From: Porphyromonadaceae bacterium UBA2751
GTDB taxonomy: Bacteria > Bacteroidota > Bacteroidia > Bacteroidales > Muribaculaceae
NCBI GenBank assembly: GCA_002353285.1
Contig: DEJJ01000026.1
Coordinates: forward strand, 1-62,060
Direction: 5' to 3'
Length of the DNA: 62,060 nucleotides
Position 1 is the first letter of the stretch. The number at the start of each line of letters is the position of its first letter. The translations under genes were made by a program, and so were the position numbers. The notes under the pieces were generated by a model that had not been told where the DNA came from, did not search any database, and saw only the letters and a program-made list of their open reading frames with translations. Below, piece after piece: positions 45,018-54,325 of this stretch.

Positions 45018-46226
45018 TTAATCCCTTGGGATAGTGAGTTTTTGACCTATCTTGATTTGGTCGTTCTTGATTGAGGGATTAGCATTCTTGATGGCCGAGA
45101 CTGCTACGCCGTAATGCTTGGCTATCCGGGTGAGGTTGTCGCCTTGCTTCACCACATGAGTCACTGTCTTGACCTCTTGGGGTTTCTCCAGTGAATTGGT
45201 CTTCACGCTCTCGGCCTCGGTCTTAGCTGGGGTGGCAATAGGCTGCTCTTGGACTTTAACCTCGGTGGGCTTGGCCTGCTCAACCAGTTGGTTGGCCTCG
45301 GCATTAGGTGTGCTCATTTCTTGGTTTTTGGTCTCAGCTTCGGCACTCTTGGCTACCTGTTGCTTCTCAACTTGAGCATATTCTTCGGGGTAAATTAGCA
45401 AAGTGCCAATTTCGTTGCCCTTGGTGTCGATGTAGTGATAACGCAGGTTCTTGTGCTCTCGTGCCGCAGTAGCGAGCAGCAGGTTGAACTTGAGCGACTC
45501 GTGGGCCTGCTTGAACCAAGCATCGCGTTTTGCCATTACAAATGCTGGCACGTTAACATTCTCTTTGGTAATGTAAGGCACTGTAACCTTGAGTGTTACA
45601 GTTGATGAGTCTTTGCTTAATTCGGCACCGCTCAGGTGCTCATTGTTGCCTATTGGCAGGTGATGGCGAGCCACCACCTTGCTCGCTGCTGCCACACATT
45701 GTGCTGCGGTGGTCGTTGGGGTGGTGTCGACAGTGAATGTCAAGTTATTGAGCACTCGGGTCACCATGCTCGGGTCGCCAGCGCGGTGGGCTGTGATCAC
45801 AAGCACAGTGCCGTAGCCAATGTTGAAGGCTGTGGCTTCGCAGTCGTAGGTGTAGTGGTTCGACGTTTTCTTAAACTGAACGCACTGAGCCACTTGCCCT
45901 GCCATGAACGACTCGTAGATGTCGGTGAAATTGGTTGCGGCGCGGCAAAACACGTCTTTCTTCTCTACCACCTGATGAGTGAGATAGAGCAGAGGGTCAA
46001 AAGCTCCCTCGATGTAGTCGATGCGGGCGAGCTCGAGTGTGGCTCCACGTGCATCCATTCGTGCCACGTCAACCCTGGCGCCATAGGGGCGCAAGGCATC
46101 ATCGTTGGTAAGGAACCAACTGTCGTCGGGGGTGGTGAGTGTGAAGAATTCGTTCTTCACCATTGCTGCACTGGCATTGAGCATTACTAATGCGGCAAGT
46201 AATATTGTTGTGACATTTTTTTTCAT
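45018..46226 (-). CDS. Exported protein with C-terminal LysM domain
   Basis: The 402-residue protein has a signal peptide, an uncharacterised N-terminal domain (about 20-290), a Glu/Lys/Pro/Thr-rich linker (about 295-355) and a C-terminal LysM module (HVVKQGDNLTRIAKHYGV ... KIGQKLTIPRD) that binds peptidoglycan. The N-terminal domain was not recognised. Periplasmic attachment to the wall is likely. It converges on the CotH gene with a 12-bp gap and no clear terminator. Confidence 0.82.
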   Translation of the reverse strand: MKKNVTTILLAALVMLNASAAMVKNEFFTLTTPDDSWFLTNDDALRPYGARVDVARMDARGATLELARIDYIEGAFDPLLYLTHQVVEKKDVFCRAATNFTDIYESFMAGQVAQCVQFKKTSNHYTYDCEATAFNIGYGTVLVITAHRAGDPSMVTRVLNNLTFTVDTTPTTTAAQCVAAASKVVARHHLPIGNNEHLSGAELSKDSSTVTLKVTVPYITKENVNVPAFVMAKRDAWFKQAHESLKFNLLLATAAREHKNLRYHYIDTKGNEIGTLLIYPEEYAQVEKQQVAKSAEAETKNQEMSTPNAEANQLVEQAKPTEVKVQEQPIATPAKTEAESVKTNSLEKPQEVKTVTHVVKQGDNLTRIAKHYGVAVSAIKNANPSIKNDQIKIGQKLTIPRD

Positions 46227-46280
46227 AGCGATGTTTTTATAATTTTAACTGAAATTGAGGCTAAATATTGTGCTGCTGAG

Positions 46281-46988
46281 TCATTCGAGCTGGGCGGCAG
46301 CGAGGGTGAACAGCGAGATTTTAACGCCTGGAATGGTATCTTTAAGTGCTGTGGCACAGGCCAAGAGGGTGGAACCAGTGGTCACTACGTCGTCGACGAT
46401 GAGCAGGTGATTGCCGTCAAGACCATGACAATGGCTGCGGCTGGCGGCATACATGCCCTGTGTGTTGCGCATGCGCTCTGCGGCGTCTTTGTGGGTTTGG
46501 GTAGAATGTTCGCGTACAGCTTTTAGTGCCTTGATCTCTGGGATTCCTGTGGCACGTGATAAGCCTTGAGCGAGGAAATGGCTCTGGTTGTAGCCGCGGC
46601 TTGCGAGCTTGGTGTAGTGCAGCGGCACTGGCACAATGGCATCAATGCCGTCAAAGAAATGGCTTTCTTTCATCTCGTGGGCTGCTCGCTCAGTGAGCCA
46701 CCTGCCCATCGTGGGCACGTTGCGATACTTGATGTCGTGCAGGATTGAGGCGTAGGGGTCGTTCTTGTGATAGAAGAAGAAAGCGGCACATCGCTCAATG
46801 GGCACCTTGCCAGCCATGAGCTGGTCGAAGGGGTTGAACGTGATGTCCTCGTAGTGGGTGCGTGGCAGCTCCATCAGGCACTGGCGGCACAAGTAGTGCT
46901 CGTCGCCATCGAGTGGATTGTCGCACACTGCGCAGGTGCGTGGCATGAGCACTTGGGCTGCACTATTGAGGAGGTCTTTAATCTTCAT
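46281..46988 (-). CDS. ComF-family phosphoribosyltransferase-like protein
   Basis: The 235-residue protein has the ComF N-terminal zinc-finger-like Cys set (CAVCDNPL ... CRQC, 18-37) and the PRPP-type motif LLIVDDVVTTGSTLLAC (about 193-209). It also has the family block VPVPLHYTKLASRGYNQS. ComF helps DNA uptake in competent bacteria, but in Bacteroidota its role is not known. It overlaps recX by 11 bp and is last in a miaA-recX-comF unit. Confidence 0.93.
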   Translation of the reverse strand: MKIKDLLNSAAQVLMPRTCAVCDNPLDGDEHYLCRQCLMELPRTHYEDITFNPFDQLMAGKVPIERCAAFFFYHKNDPYASILHDIKYRNVPTMGRWLTERAAHEMKESHFFDGIDAIVPVPLHYTKLASRGYNQSHFLAQGLSRATGIPEIKALKAVREHSTQTHKDAAERMRNTQGMYAASRSHCHGLDGNHLLIVDDVVTTGSTLLACATALKDTIPGVKISLFTLAAAQLE

Positions 46989-47463
46989 CGCTGGCAGTTG
47001 TTAGGCGTGACACGGCAGGGAAAAATAGGGCGGGCTCGAAGCCTCGCGATGCGGCAAAGCGCAACAGTGCCGCGCGGGCCTGCTGTGGGTCCTTACCGGT
47101 GAGCGTGTGGGCCTTGGCCTCAAGTGCTTCGTTGAGGATGGCGGCATATTGCTCCTCGTCGATTTCGGCAAGTGCTGCGTCAATGAGGTCTTGCTCAATG
47201 CCTTTGCCTTTGAGCATATAGGCAATCTTGCTGCGTCCCCAGCCGTTGAAGCGCAGCTTGTCACGGCAGTAGGCGCGGGCATAGCGCTCGTTGTCGAGGT
47301 ATCGCTCCTGCTTGAGGCGGGCGATGATGGCATTGGCATCGCTCGGTGCAATGCCCCAGTCGCCGAGTTTCTTGCGCAGGTCGCCCTCGGCCTGCTCGCC
47401 TCGGGCGCACAGTGTGGCAAGGCGCAGGAATGCGTTGTCGGGTGTTATGGGTTTGCGTGGCAT
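46978..47463 (-). CDS. recX: RecX-family regulatory protein
   Basis: The 161-residue protein has three-helix RecX repeats (DLRKKLGDWGI, RYARAYCRDKLRFNGWGRSKIAYML). RecX inhibits RecA filaments. ATG 47463 (MPRKPITPDNA) is preferred since a longer open frame would run into the miaA coding region. It lies 8 bp after the miaA stop and overlaps comF by 11 bp. Confidence 0.88.
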   Translation of the reverse strand: MPRKPITPDNAFLRLATLCARGEQAEGDLRKKLGDWGIAPSDANAIIARLKQERYLDNERYARAYCRDKLRFNGWGRSKIAYMLKGKGIEQDLIDAALAEIDEEQYAAILNEALEAKAHTLTGKDPQQARAALLRFAASRGFEPALFFPAVSRLTTASDED

Positions 47464-47471
47464 GGCATGGG

Positions 47472-48374
47472 TCAGTGTGAGTTTAGTTTTTTTATTACAG
47501 TAGCTAGGCATTCACTGGGATGGCACCAGGTGATGCTGCTGTCGCGCAGCAGCCAGCGCAGTTGCTTCTTGGCGTAGACGCGGGTGTTCTTTTTCAAGCG
47601 CTCGATGGCGATGGTGCGGTCCATAGTGCCGTCAAAATAGGCAAACATCTCCTTGTAGCCCACCGTGTTGAGTGAGTTGAGGTAGCGCAGGTGGTAGACG
47701 CTGCGTGCTTCTTGCTCGAGGCCAGCAGCTATCATGGCATCGACGCGACGGTTGATGCGGTCGAAGAGTTTTTCGCGTTCAATGTTAAGCCCCACCTTTA
47801 TTATATTGAAAGGGCGCTCTTTAGCCTTGCCTGTGCGCAGGGAAGAATAGGGCACACCAGTCTGGCGGCACACCTCCACAGCGTGAATCACGCGCACGTG
47901 GTTTTGCTTGTCAACCTGGGCAAAGTAGGCTGGGTCACGCCGCTCAAGCTCGGCAAGCAATGGCTCAAGCCCTTGCTCCTGCCACTGGCGTTTTACGGCG
48001 GTGCGCACCTCAGGGCTGATGTCGGGAATATCGTCGATGCCGTTGCACACTGCGTCGACATACATCATTGACCCGCCACACATCACCACGTACTTGCCCT
48101 GCTGCCACAGCTGCGGCAGCAGCGCCATCACATCGGCCTCAAACTGCGCTGCGCTGTAATACTGGTCAAGCTCCTTGAACTGCACAAAGTGGTGATGCAC
48201 AAGGACTTGCTCGGCAGCAGTGGGAGCCGCGGTGCCTATAGGGATGCCACGGAACACCTGCCGCGAGTCGGCATTGATAATGTCGCATCCAAAGTGTTGC
48301 GCCACCTCGATGGCCGCCGCCGTCTTTCCCACCCCAGTGGGTCCAGTAATTACTATTAACGTGTTGCCTTGCAT
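47472..48374 (-). CDS. miaA: tRNA dimethylallyltransferase
   Basis: The 300-residue enzyme adds the dimethylallyl group to A37 of UNN-reading tRNAs. Visible are the P-loop GPTGVGKTAAA (residues 11-21), INADSRQVFRGIPIGTA (35-51), the GGSMMYVDA segment and the C-terminal YAKKQLRWL. Length is normal. It heads the minus-strand unit miaA-recX-comF, driven by the promoter at 48415-48445. Confidence 0.96.
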   Translation of the reverse strand: MQGNTLIVITGPTGVGKTAAAIEVAQHFGCDIINADSRQVFRGIPIGTAAPTAAEQVLVHHHFVQFKELDQYYSAAQFEADVMALLPQLWQQGKYVVMCGGSMMYVDAVCNGIDDIPDISPEVRTAVKRQWQEQGLEPLLAELERRDPAYFAQVDKQNHVRVIHAVEVCRQTGVPYSSLRTGKAKERPFNIIKVGLNIEREKLFDRINRRVDAMIAAGLEQEARSVYHLRYLNSLNTVGYKEMFAYFDGTMDRTIAIERLKKNTRVYAKKQLRWLLRDSSITWCHPSECLATVIKKLNSH

Positions 48375-48414
48375 CGTGAGTACAAATATGTGTTATTTGC
48401 TCTACGTAATAATG

Positions 48415-48445
48415 CAAAAATAATCATCTTTTTACACTTTTCCAA
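48415..48445 (-). promoter_or_regulatory. miaA promoter
   Basis: On the minus strand TTG (48445-48443), a 20-nt spacer and TATTTTTG (48422-48415) match the consensus. The -33 box lies inside the first of two direct repeats (48431-48446 and 48463-48478). Confidence 0.75.
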
Positions 48446-48478
48446 CTGTTTTTCAAGGAAAATTTACACTTTTCCAAC
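48431..48478. repeat. 16-bp direct repeat pair at the miaA promoter
   Basis: TTTACACTTTTCCAAC occurs at 48431-48446 and again at 48463-48478, a 32-bp period (about three helical turns). The first copy covers the miaA -33 box. Confidence 0.65.
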
Positions 48479-48540
48479 CCGATTCTGGGTTGGGTGCTGC
48501 ATTTTTATCTAAATAATCGCACTAGATTGTTTAAGTAGAC

Positions 48541-48970
48541 ACTGAAAATGATTCCACAAAATCTGATTTTTTGCTATTGCTTTTTAATATAATAAGGTGT
48601 TACCTTTGCCCCCGTGCATCCTAGCACAAGAGTTCATTGACATACTTAACTCAGGAGAGAGGAGAGCGTGAGAGGAAAGAGCGAGGGGAAAGAGCGAGAG
48701 GAAAGAGCTAGAGGAGAGAGTAAGTCACTGTCAAGTGATTCCACTTATTCCAATGATTTCTAATATTTCTATATTTCCTAGCAATTCCTAGCAACACCTA
48801 GCAATTCCTAGTAATTCCTACCGATTCCATGATTCCAGCAATTTCTATAATCCCATCATTCCTATAACTCCTATCATTCCCATTTGCGATATTTGCGTGA
48901 GCCAGTCATTGTCTGAGTCAGTTGAGTCAGTTGAGTCACTTGAGTCAGTTAGTCACTTTTGTCAACCGAG
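48541..48970 (+). repeat. Dispersed intergenic element, copy B
   Basis: The module order matches copy A (18901-19291): promoter (48577-48608), TTGACATACTTAA block, four 13-bp units (GCGAGAGGAAAGA type), short 9-bp units, five 10-bp ATTCCTAGCA-type units (48774-48823) and about five 9-bp TTGAGTCAG/C units (48913-48956). The sigma-54 site of copy A is not kept. Bases 48798-48837 are identical to the reverse complement of 62021-62060. It lies between divergent miaA and a convergent hydrolase gene, in a 645-bp gap with no coding signal. Confidence 0.8.
48577..48608 (+). promoter_or_regulatory. Promoter inside repeat element B
   Basis: TTG, a 21-nt spacer and TACCTTTG; the spacer differs from copy A at a single base. 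It points rightward into repeat DNA and the 3' end of the convergent hydrolase gene. Confidence 0.7.
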
Positions 48971-49019
48971 TCACTTATTTTCTTAATTTGTCGCTTGGGC
49001 AAATTAATTGTGAAAAGGG

Positions 49020-49988
49020 TTACTTGATGAAGCGGGTGACGAAGGCAGTGACGCGCTGGGTGTACTGCTTGGGGTGGTTGGTGTAGGCTCGGGCATGGTA
49101 GGTGCCGTGAGCGATGTATTTTTCCTTGTAGCCGTGGGTCTTGGCGGCGTAGAGTTCATCGAGCATAGCATATGGGACGAAGGTGTCGCGATCACCGTGG
49201 ATGAAGAGCATGGGAAGGCGCGACTTCTTGAGTTGCTTGATGGCCGACGCCTCGCCAAAGGTCCAGCCGTAGCGCAATTTGCACATGGCACTGGTGCAGT
49301 GCATGATGGGGAAGTTGGGCAACGAGAACTCGCTGTGTAGCTCGCTGGAAAATTCGTCCCACACGCTGGTGTAGCCGCAGTCCTCCACGAAGCATTTCAC
49401 ATAGTCGGGACACTGCTCACCACTGATGCACATGGTGGTGAAACCTCCCATCGAGATGCCGTGCACCACCATTTGCGACTGGGCGGAGTCGCCGCGAAAC
49501 ATGTCGTTGGCAACCTGCATCCATCGCATCATGTCGAGGCGGTCGAGCCAGCCCATGTCGATGTGGTCGCCATCGCTCTCCCCGTGGGCAAAGAAGTGGG
49601 GCATGAGCACGTTGTAGCCCAGCTCGTGATGGTAGAGGTAGGCGATGTGGAGCATCGACTCGGCACGGTCGTTGTAGCCATGTAGCAGCACTGCCACGCG
49701 ATTGGTGGCACGGGGTGCCCGCAGGTAGAGGGCCGACATCTTGCCACGGCCGTCGATGGTGATGCTGGTGTCGCGCAGGCTGTGGTTGCGCTCGAGCTTG
49801 CTGACCCACACCTTGAGGCTTGCTGGCTCACGCTTGAAGAACCGCTCCATGGCCTCCTGGTGTGAGCGCCTCTGTGGTGCGAGCGCAAAGTTGATGAAGT
49901 AGAACGATGCCGCAATCAGGGCAATAACAACAGCCAGGACTATGGCAATGACCGTGCGGAACAATATTTTAGAACGGCGCGATTTCAT
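49020..49988 (-). CDS. Membrane-anchored alpha/beta hydrolase
   Basis: The 322-residue protein has an N-terminal membrane segment (about 12-34) and an alpha/beta-hydrolase domain. The nucleophile elbow is HGISMGG (Ser about 172), the acid is in HGDRDTFVP and a His follows in AHGTYHARAY. LLHGYNDRAESM marks the oxyanion strand. Substrate unknown. The ATG overlaps the amidase stop by 4 bp, implying co-translation and possibly a shared envelope function. Confidence 0.88.
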   Translation of the reverse strand: MKSRRSKILFRTVIAIVLAVVIALIAASFYFINFALAPQRRSHQEAMERFFKREPASLKVWVSKLERNHSLRDTSITIDGRGKMSALYLRAPRATNRVAVLLHGYNDRAESMLHIAYLYHHELGYNVLMPHFFAHGESDGDHIDMGWLDRLDMMRWMQVANDMFRGDSAQSQMVVHGISMGGFTTMCISGEQCPDYVKCFVEDCGYTSVWDEFSSELHSEFSLPNFPIMHCTSAMCKLRYGWTFGEASAIKQLKKSRLPMLFIHGDRDTFVPYAMLDELYAAKTHGYKEKYIAHGTYHARAYTNHPKQYTQRVTAFVTRFIK

Positions 49989-51136
49989 TTAATGTCGTAG
50001 TGATAGCGGTGCAGGCGTGGCATGCAATAGGTGGTGTGGTCGCGCTTGACTTCAACTTGCTCACTGCGGCTTTCGTAGCCAGGAGCGTCGTAGATGAGCG
50101 TGTACTTGCCAGGCTTGAGATAGAAGAAGCCGAAGAAGCCGTTCCACTCATTGTCAACCTTGTAGTGACGGATGCGCACATTGTGCTTGTCGAGCAAGTA
50201 GACGATGGCTCCGTTGATGGGCTTCCACTGGTCGTCGGTGCCTTCTTTGTAGTTGTAGAGTGGGTGATCCACGACCTCGTCGGCACTCTTGATGGTGCCA
50301 GCAATGTAGCCGTGCTTCTCGGGTTTGCCACCAAACCAGGCGTTGATGCCACGAAAATGGCGAATGCCCTCCATGCGGCAGTAATCGCGGTTCATGAGGC
50401 GCTGGCGCTCGGGTTGGTAACTGTGGAAAGACCCCTCTACCAGGAAGCTTGGCACGCGGTGCTTGAGCACGGCGAGCCAGCCAGTGTAGCCCAGCGCATT
50501 GGGGGTGCCTGGAGGTGTGCCGCCCATCCAGGTGAGGTCGCCAGCGATGTAGCGGCTGGTGTCGGGCGAGGTCCACACGGTGAGTGGGTTGTCGTAGACG
50601 TAGGGGAACGCCACGCGAGCACGGTCGATGCTGCCCTTAGCATAATCGTTGCCAGTCTCGCCGCGGTACATGTAGAGCAGATAGTTCACCTTCTTGCCGT
50701 CGCCGCCACCAGTGGCATTGCTGTGCAAGGCGATGAAGTAGTCAGGGTTGATTGAATCGACCTGGCTGGCAATCTTGAAGAGGGTTATTAGCTGCTGCTG
50801 GCCAGTGCCGTCGTCACTGGTCTCGAAGCGGTCGTTGATGGTCTTATTCTTGTCGCCCTCGGCCACCCATCCGTTGGTAGTGCGCGACATTACAACCTTG
50901 GCACCAGCAGCCTTGAGGCGGTCGCGAAGCTCAAGTGCCTTCCACAGGCAGGTTTTTGACTCAAAGAAGCTCAAGGTGTCCATAGACTCGTAGTTGATGG
51001 TGGCATGTGGGCGGTCGTTGACGGTCCATCCACCATGACCTGGGTTGACATAGATAACCTTGCCTTTAAGTCCCTTGGCGCCAACAGGGATGACAGCGAT
51101 TGTAGTGATTAATATTGAGATTATGAACTTTTTCAT
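49985..51136 (-). CDS. N-acetylmuramoyl-L-alanine amidase-like protein with C-terminal beta domain
   Basis: The 383-residue protein has a signal peptide and an Amidase_3-type domain that cleaves the MurNAc-L-Ala bond: VNPGHGG (first zinc His), FIALHSNA (zinc His) and FLVEGSFHS (Glu). The C-terminal 100 residues form a carboxypeptidase-regulatory-like beta domain (GAIVYLLDKHNV ... LKPGKYTLIYDAPGYESRS). ATG 51136 (MKKFIIS) was preferred because the signal peptide begins there. The Amidase_3 assignment is good; the fused domain is typical of Bacteroidota. Confidence 0.88.
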   Translation of the reverse strand: MKKFIISILITTIAVIPVGAKGLKGKVIYVNPGHGGWTVNDRPHATINYESMDTLSFFESKTCLWKALELRDRLKAAGAKVVMSRTTNGWVAEGDKNKTINDRFETSDDGTGQQQLITLFKIASQVDSINPDYFIALHSNATGGGDGKKVNYLLYMYRGETGNDYAKGSIDRARVAFPYVYDNPLTVWTSPDTSRYIAGDLTWMGGTPPGTPNALGYTGWLAVLKHRVPSFLVEGSFHSYQPERQRLMNRDYCRMEGIRHFRGINAWFGGKPEKHGYIAGTIKSADEVVDHPLYNYKEGTDDQWKPINGAIVYLLDKHNVRIRHYKVDNEWNGFFGFFYLKPGKYTLIYDAPGYESRSEQVEVKRDHTTYCMPRLHRYHYDIK

Positions 51137-51160
51137 GATAATCGTTGGTGGTAATGAAAA

Positions 51161-51217
51161 CAAGAGGGTGGGTTAAGTTGAAGTGTTACTTACTGCTTTT
51201 ATTGCCGCACCCTCTTG
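51161..51217 (-). terminator. Long-loop hairpin after the M48 gene
   Basis: A perfect 10-bp stem (51161-51170 with 51208-51217; CAAGAGGGTG arm) with a 37-nt loop, followed on the minus strand by TTTTC. Confidence 0.6.
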
Positions 51218-51243
51218 CTGTTTTTAGTGTTGTGCAAGAGTTA

Positions 51244-52128
51244 TTATCTTTTCTTGCTCGATTTCTTGGTAGTGCTCGACTTCTTAGTAGTTGTCGACTT
51301 AGTCGAACTGCTTGTAGTGGTGGCAGGCTTTAGATAGGCAGCATACTTCTGCTTCACTTGAGGAAGCAGCTTCTGCAGGTTGGCAATGCGGGTGGCATCG
51401 CTGGGGTGAGTGCTCATGAACTCGGCCTTGCTGTTGGTGCTGCCGGCACTCATCTTCTGCCAGAATGTGAGTGCACAGTCGGGGTTGTAGCCAGCCATGG
51501 TCATCAACACGAGGCCAATGTTGTCGGCTTCGGTCTCATGCTTGCGTGAGAAGGGGAGCATCACGCCATAGTTGGCACCAAGGCCAAACACGGTGTTGGC
51601 AATGCTCTGTGTCGACTGGCTGGCATTTTGAGTGATAGCACCGAGGATGGCGCCGCCATACTGGAGCGCCTTCTGCTGGCTCAAGCGCTCGTTGCTGTGC
51701 TTGGCCACTGCGTGAGCCACCTCATGCCCCATGACTACAGCCAGTTCATCATCGCTTGCCACGAGGTTCATAATGCCCTCGTAAACCACGATTTTGCCGC
51801 CAGGCATGCAGAATGCGTTGAGCTGCGAGTCCTTCACCAAGTTGAACTCCCATGCGAAGTTCTTCACCTGATCGCTCATGCCGTTGGCATTGAGATAGGC
51901 CTCGGTAGCGGCAGCTATTCTCTGTCCCACGCGAGTGACTTGTGCGCTCTTGACGGTCTCGGTCGACTTGGTGGCCTTGCCCATGTATTCCTTATAGGAA
52001 GCAAGACTTGCTTGCAGCACTTCGCTGTCACTCACCAGGTTTAATTGGTTACGTCCCGAAATGGGCACCTTGTTGCAGCCGCTCAGCAGCACTGCAACCA
52101 TTGCTGAAAGTAAAAAAATCTTTTTCAT
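51244..52128 (-). CDS. M48-family metallopeptidase lipoprotein
   Basis: The 294-residue protein has lipobox VLLSGCNK and an M48 domain with the zinc motif GHEVAHAVAKH (about 131-141) and the distal Glu in KHETEADNIG. It resembles periplasmic BepA/LoiP-type quality-control proteases. The C-terminal 30 residues are a low-complexity Ser/Thr/Lys tail (SSSTKSTTTKKSS ...). Its start lies 26 bp after the mrp stop, so it is probably in the trmB-mrp-M48 unit. Confidence 0.92.
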   Translation of the reverse strand: MKKIFLLSAMVAVLLSGCNKVPISGRNQLNLVSDSEVLQASLASYKEYMGKATKSTETVKSAQVTRVGQRIAAATEAYLNANGMSDQVKNFAWEFNLVKDSQLNAFCMPGGKIVVYEGIMNLVASDDELAVVMGHEVAHAVAKHSNERLSQQKALQYGGAILGAITQNASQSTQSIANTVFGLGANYGVMLPFSRKHETEADNIGLVLMTMAGYNPDCALTFWQKMSAGSTNSKAEFMSTHPSDATRIANLQKLLPQVKQKYAAYLKPATTTSSSTKSTTTKKSSTTKKSSKKR

Positions 52129-52154
52129 AAATGTGTGACTATTATTTATGGTTA

Positions 52155-53261
52155 TTAATGAGTTATCACGCGCTTGGTGGGTGGCAGAGTGGCATTGCGC
52201 TCGTCGACGGCTTCACCCACAGCAGTGGCAAGCTTCATGAATGCCACGCCCGAAACCGAGTTCTCAAGGATTACAGGCACACCGTCGTCGCCGCCCTTGC
52301 AGATGGTTGCCACTAACGGAATTTGGCCAAGCAACTTCACGTTGAGGGCCTCGGCAAGGTTCTTGCCACCATCGCGGCCAAAGATGTAGTATTTCTCGTC
52401 GGGGTGAGCTGCTGGAGTGAACCACGACATGTTCTCAACGATGCCAAGCACTGGCACGTTAACGTGCTCGCCCAGGAACATCGACACACCCTTGCGTGCA
52501 TCGGCCAGGGCAACCTCTTGTGGTGTGGTTACAACTATGGCGCCAGTGATGGCGAGAGTCTGCACGAGGGTTAGATGAATGTCGCTGGTGCCTGGTGGCA
52601 TGTCGATGATGAAGTAGTCGAGCTCGCCCCAGTTGGCCTCGGTAATGAGTTGCTTGAGGGCATTGCTGGCCATGGCTCCACGCCACAGCACGGCTTGATC
52701 CTTGCTCACCACAAAGCCAATGGAGAGCACCTTCACGCCATATTTCTCGGCAGGCACAATGAGTTTTTGGCCATCAACCTCCTCCATGTAGAGCTGCTCA
52801 TCCTCGATGCCCAGCATCTTGGGAATCGAGGGGCCAAAGATGTCGGCATCGAGCAATCCCACGCGGTAGCCCTGTTGAGCCAGAGCCACAGCCAGGTTGC
52901 AAGCCACGGTCGACTTGCCCACGCCGCCCTTGCCGCTCGACACGCCAATGATGTTCTTCACACCAGGCAATGGTTCGTTGGCCTTAGGTTTTGCCTCGGG
53001 GTCGGGAGTCTTGACGGCGATATTGCCCTTGATTTCCACTTCGGGGCTAATGTAGGTGTTGATAGCCACTTCGCTGGCTTTGACAATCGACTTGATGAAT
53101 GGATCAGTCTTCTTGGGGAAGATGAGTGAGAACGAAACACGGTTACCGTCGATGCGGATATCGTCCTCAACCATTCCCATTGTCACAATGTCCTTGCCAG
53201 TGCCAGGATATCGCACCGTGCGCAAGGCATCAAGTATTAGTGATGGATAAAGCTGTGTCAT
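52155..53261 (-). CDS. Mrp/NBP35-family ATP-binding protein
   Basis: The 368-residue protein is an Fe-S carrier (ApbC/Mrp): N-terminal MIP18/DUF59 domain (about 5-85) and a P-loop domain with deviant Walker A SSGKGGVGKST (about 107-117), LLDADIFGPS and DYFIIDMPPGTSD. The C-terminal CxxC usual in ApbC is not visible; the region reads ENMSWFTPAAHPDEKY, as in other Bacteroidota members I recall. Adjacent to trmB, a common pairing in this phylum. Confidence 0.92.
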   Translation of the reverse strand: MTQLYPSLILDALRTVRYPGTGKDIVTMGMVEDDIRIDGNRVSFSLIFPKKTDPFIKSIVKASEVAINTYISPEVEIKGNIAVKTPDPEAKPKANEPLPGVKNIIGVSSGKGGVGKSTVACNLAVALAQQGYRVGLLDADIFGPSIPKMLGIEDEQLYMEEVDGQKLIVPAEKYGVKVLSIGFVVSKDQAVLWRGAMASNALKQLITEANWGELDYFIIDMPPGTSDIHLTLVQTLAITGAIVVTTPQEVALADARKGVSMFLGEHVNVPVLGIVENMSWFTPAAHPDEKYYIFGRDGGKNLAEALNVKLLGQIPLVATICKGGDDGVPVILENSVSGVAFMKLATAVGEAVDERNATLPPTKRVITH

Positions 53262-53284
53262 TTTCTTTGCTTTGGGTTTTATTA

Positions 53285-54055
53285 TTATTGTTGATTGTTG
53301 TCGAAGATTTGTGGCATTTGAATCTCGCCGCGACCGTAGCTGCGATAAGTGTCACGCTCGATGTCGATATCGGGTTCTTGCAACTCGCCCTCTTGTGGCA
53401 GGTGGAAGCTGATGTACTTAATGGTTAGACCACGTTGCAGCCATTGCATCTCGTAGTGAGTCTTAATCTCGAGAATGTCATCGGCAAGTCCGCTGGCATA
53501 GAGGTCGCTTGTGTCGACCACAGTGTCAAGGCCATTCAAGCGGGTGAGCTCGTGGGTGTAGGTGTAGAGGAAAGGGCTGTCGGTCTTGAGGTGAACCAGC
53601 CCATCAGGCACCAGAATCTTGCGGTAGTTGTTCAGAAATCGGGTGCCTGTGAGGCGCTTGTTGGCGTTCTTCATTTGCGGGTCGGGGAAGGTGATCCATA
53701 TCTCGGCCACCTCGCCAGGCGTGAAGAAGCGGTCGATGAGCTCGATGCTCGTGCGCAGGAAAGCCACGTTGCTGATTCCTTCTTGCTCCACACGCTTAGC
53801 ACCAGTCCACATGCGAGCCCCCTTGATGTCGACACCAATGTAGTTCTTGCCAGGAAACTTCTTGCCGAGCCCCACGGCATACTCCCCCTTGCCACATCCA
53901 AGCTCGAGCACGATGGGGTTGCTATTGTGGAAATATTGCTCATTCCACTTGCCACGCAAGGGAAAAGGACCTTCTTGAAGCTTAGCAAAAGGATACTGGA
54001 AGACGCATGAAAACGTCTCCATATCGGCGAATTTCTTGAGTTTGTTCTTGCCCAT
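53285..54055 (-). CDS. trmB: tRNA (guanine-N7-)-methyltransferase
   Basis: The 256-residue enzyme methylates G46 of tRNA. The SAM motif is VLELGCGKGEYAVGLGKKFP (about 51-70), with NYIGVDIKGARMW and the catalytic-region IWITFPDPQMK and HLKTDS. It is first in a minus-strand unit with mrp; a TACTTTTG box at 54110-54103 lies about 50 nt upstream. Confidence 0.95.
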   Translation of the reverse strand: MGKNKLKKFADMETFSCVFQYPFAKLQEGPFPLRGKWNEQYFHNSNPIVLELGCGKGEYAVGLGKKFPGKNYIGVDIKGARMWTGAKRVEQEGISNVAFLRTSIELIDRFFTPGEVAEIWITFPDPQMKNANKRLTGTRFLNNYRKILVPDGLVHLKTDSPFLYTYTHELTRLNGLDTVVDTSDLYASGLADDILEIKTHYEMQWLQRGLTIKYISFHLPQEGELQEPDIDIERDTYRSYGRGEIQMPQIFDNNQQ

Positions 54056-54102
54056 TATTGTGGCATTTTATTATTGCTCAATATTGTGAAAAATTAAACT
54101 GA

Positions 54103-54110
54103 CAAAAGTA
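54103..54110 (-). promoter_or_regulatory. trmB promoter -7 box
   Basis: TACTTTTG on the minus strand matches TAnnTTTG; predicted start near 54096, about 40 nt before the ATG. No clear -33 TTG found. Confidence 0.6.
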
Positions 54111-54222
54111 ATAATAAAACTTTACATAGCGAAATTTTAATTCAAGTTTCGAGGCTATATCATAAATTTAGGGGTCAACTCTCACCTCCACAATAAAAAA
54201 CAAAAAAACTTCCTTTTTTATT

Positions 54223-54252
54223 TTGTTCTGCGCTCGGTTTGCACTAATTTTG
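54223..54252 (+). promoter_or_regulatory. Promoter of the SDR-HAD-ribF operon
   Basis: TTG (54223-54225), a 19-nt spacer and TAATTTTG (54245-54252) match the consensus. The leader to ATG 54326 is about 67 nt. Confidence 0.78.
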
Positions 54253-54325
54253 CACTAATTTAATTAATGATAATGATTAGAGAGCGTTTTTTTTGGAAAA
54301 AACCTCAACCCTTCAAGTAAAAAAA

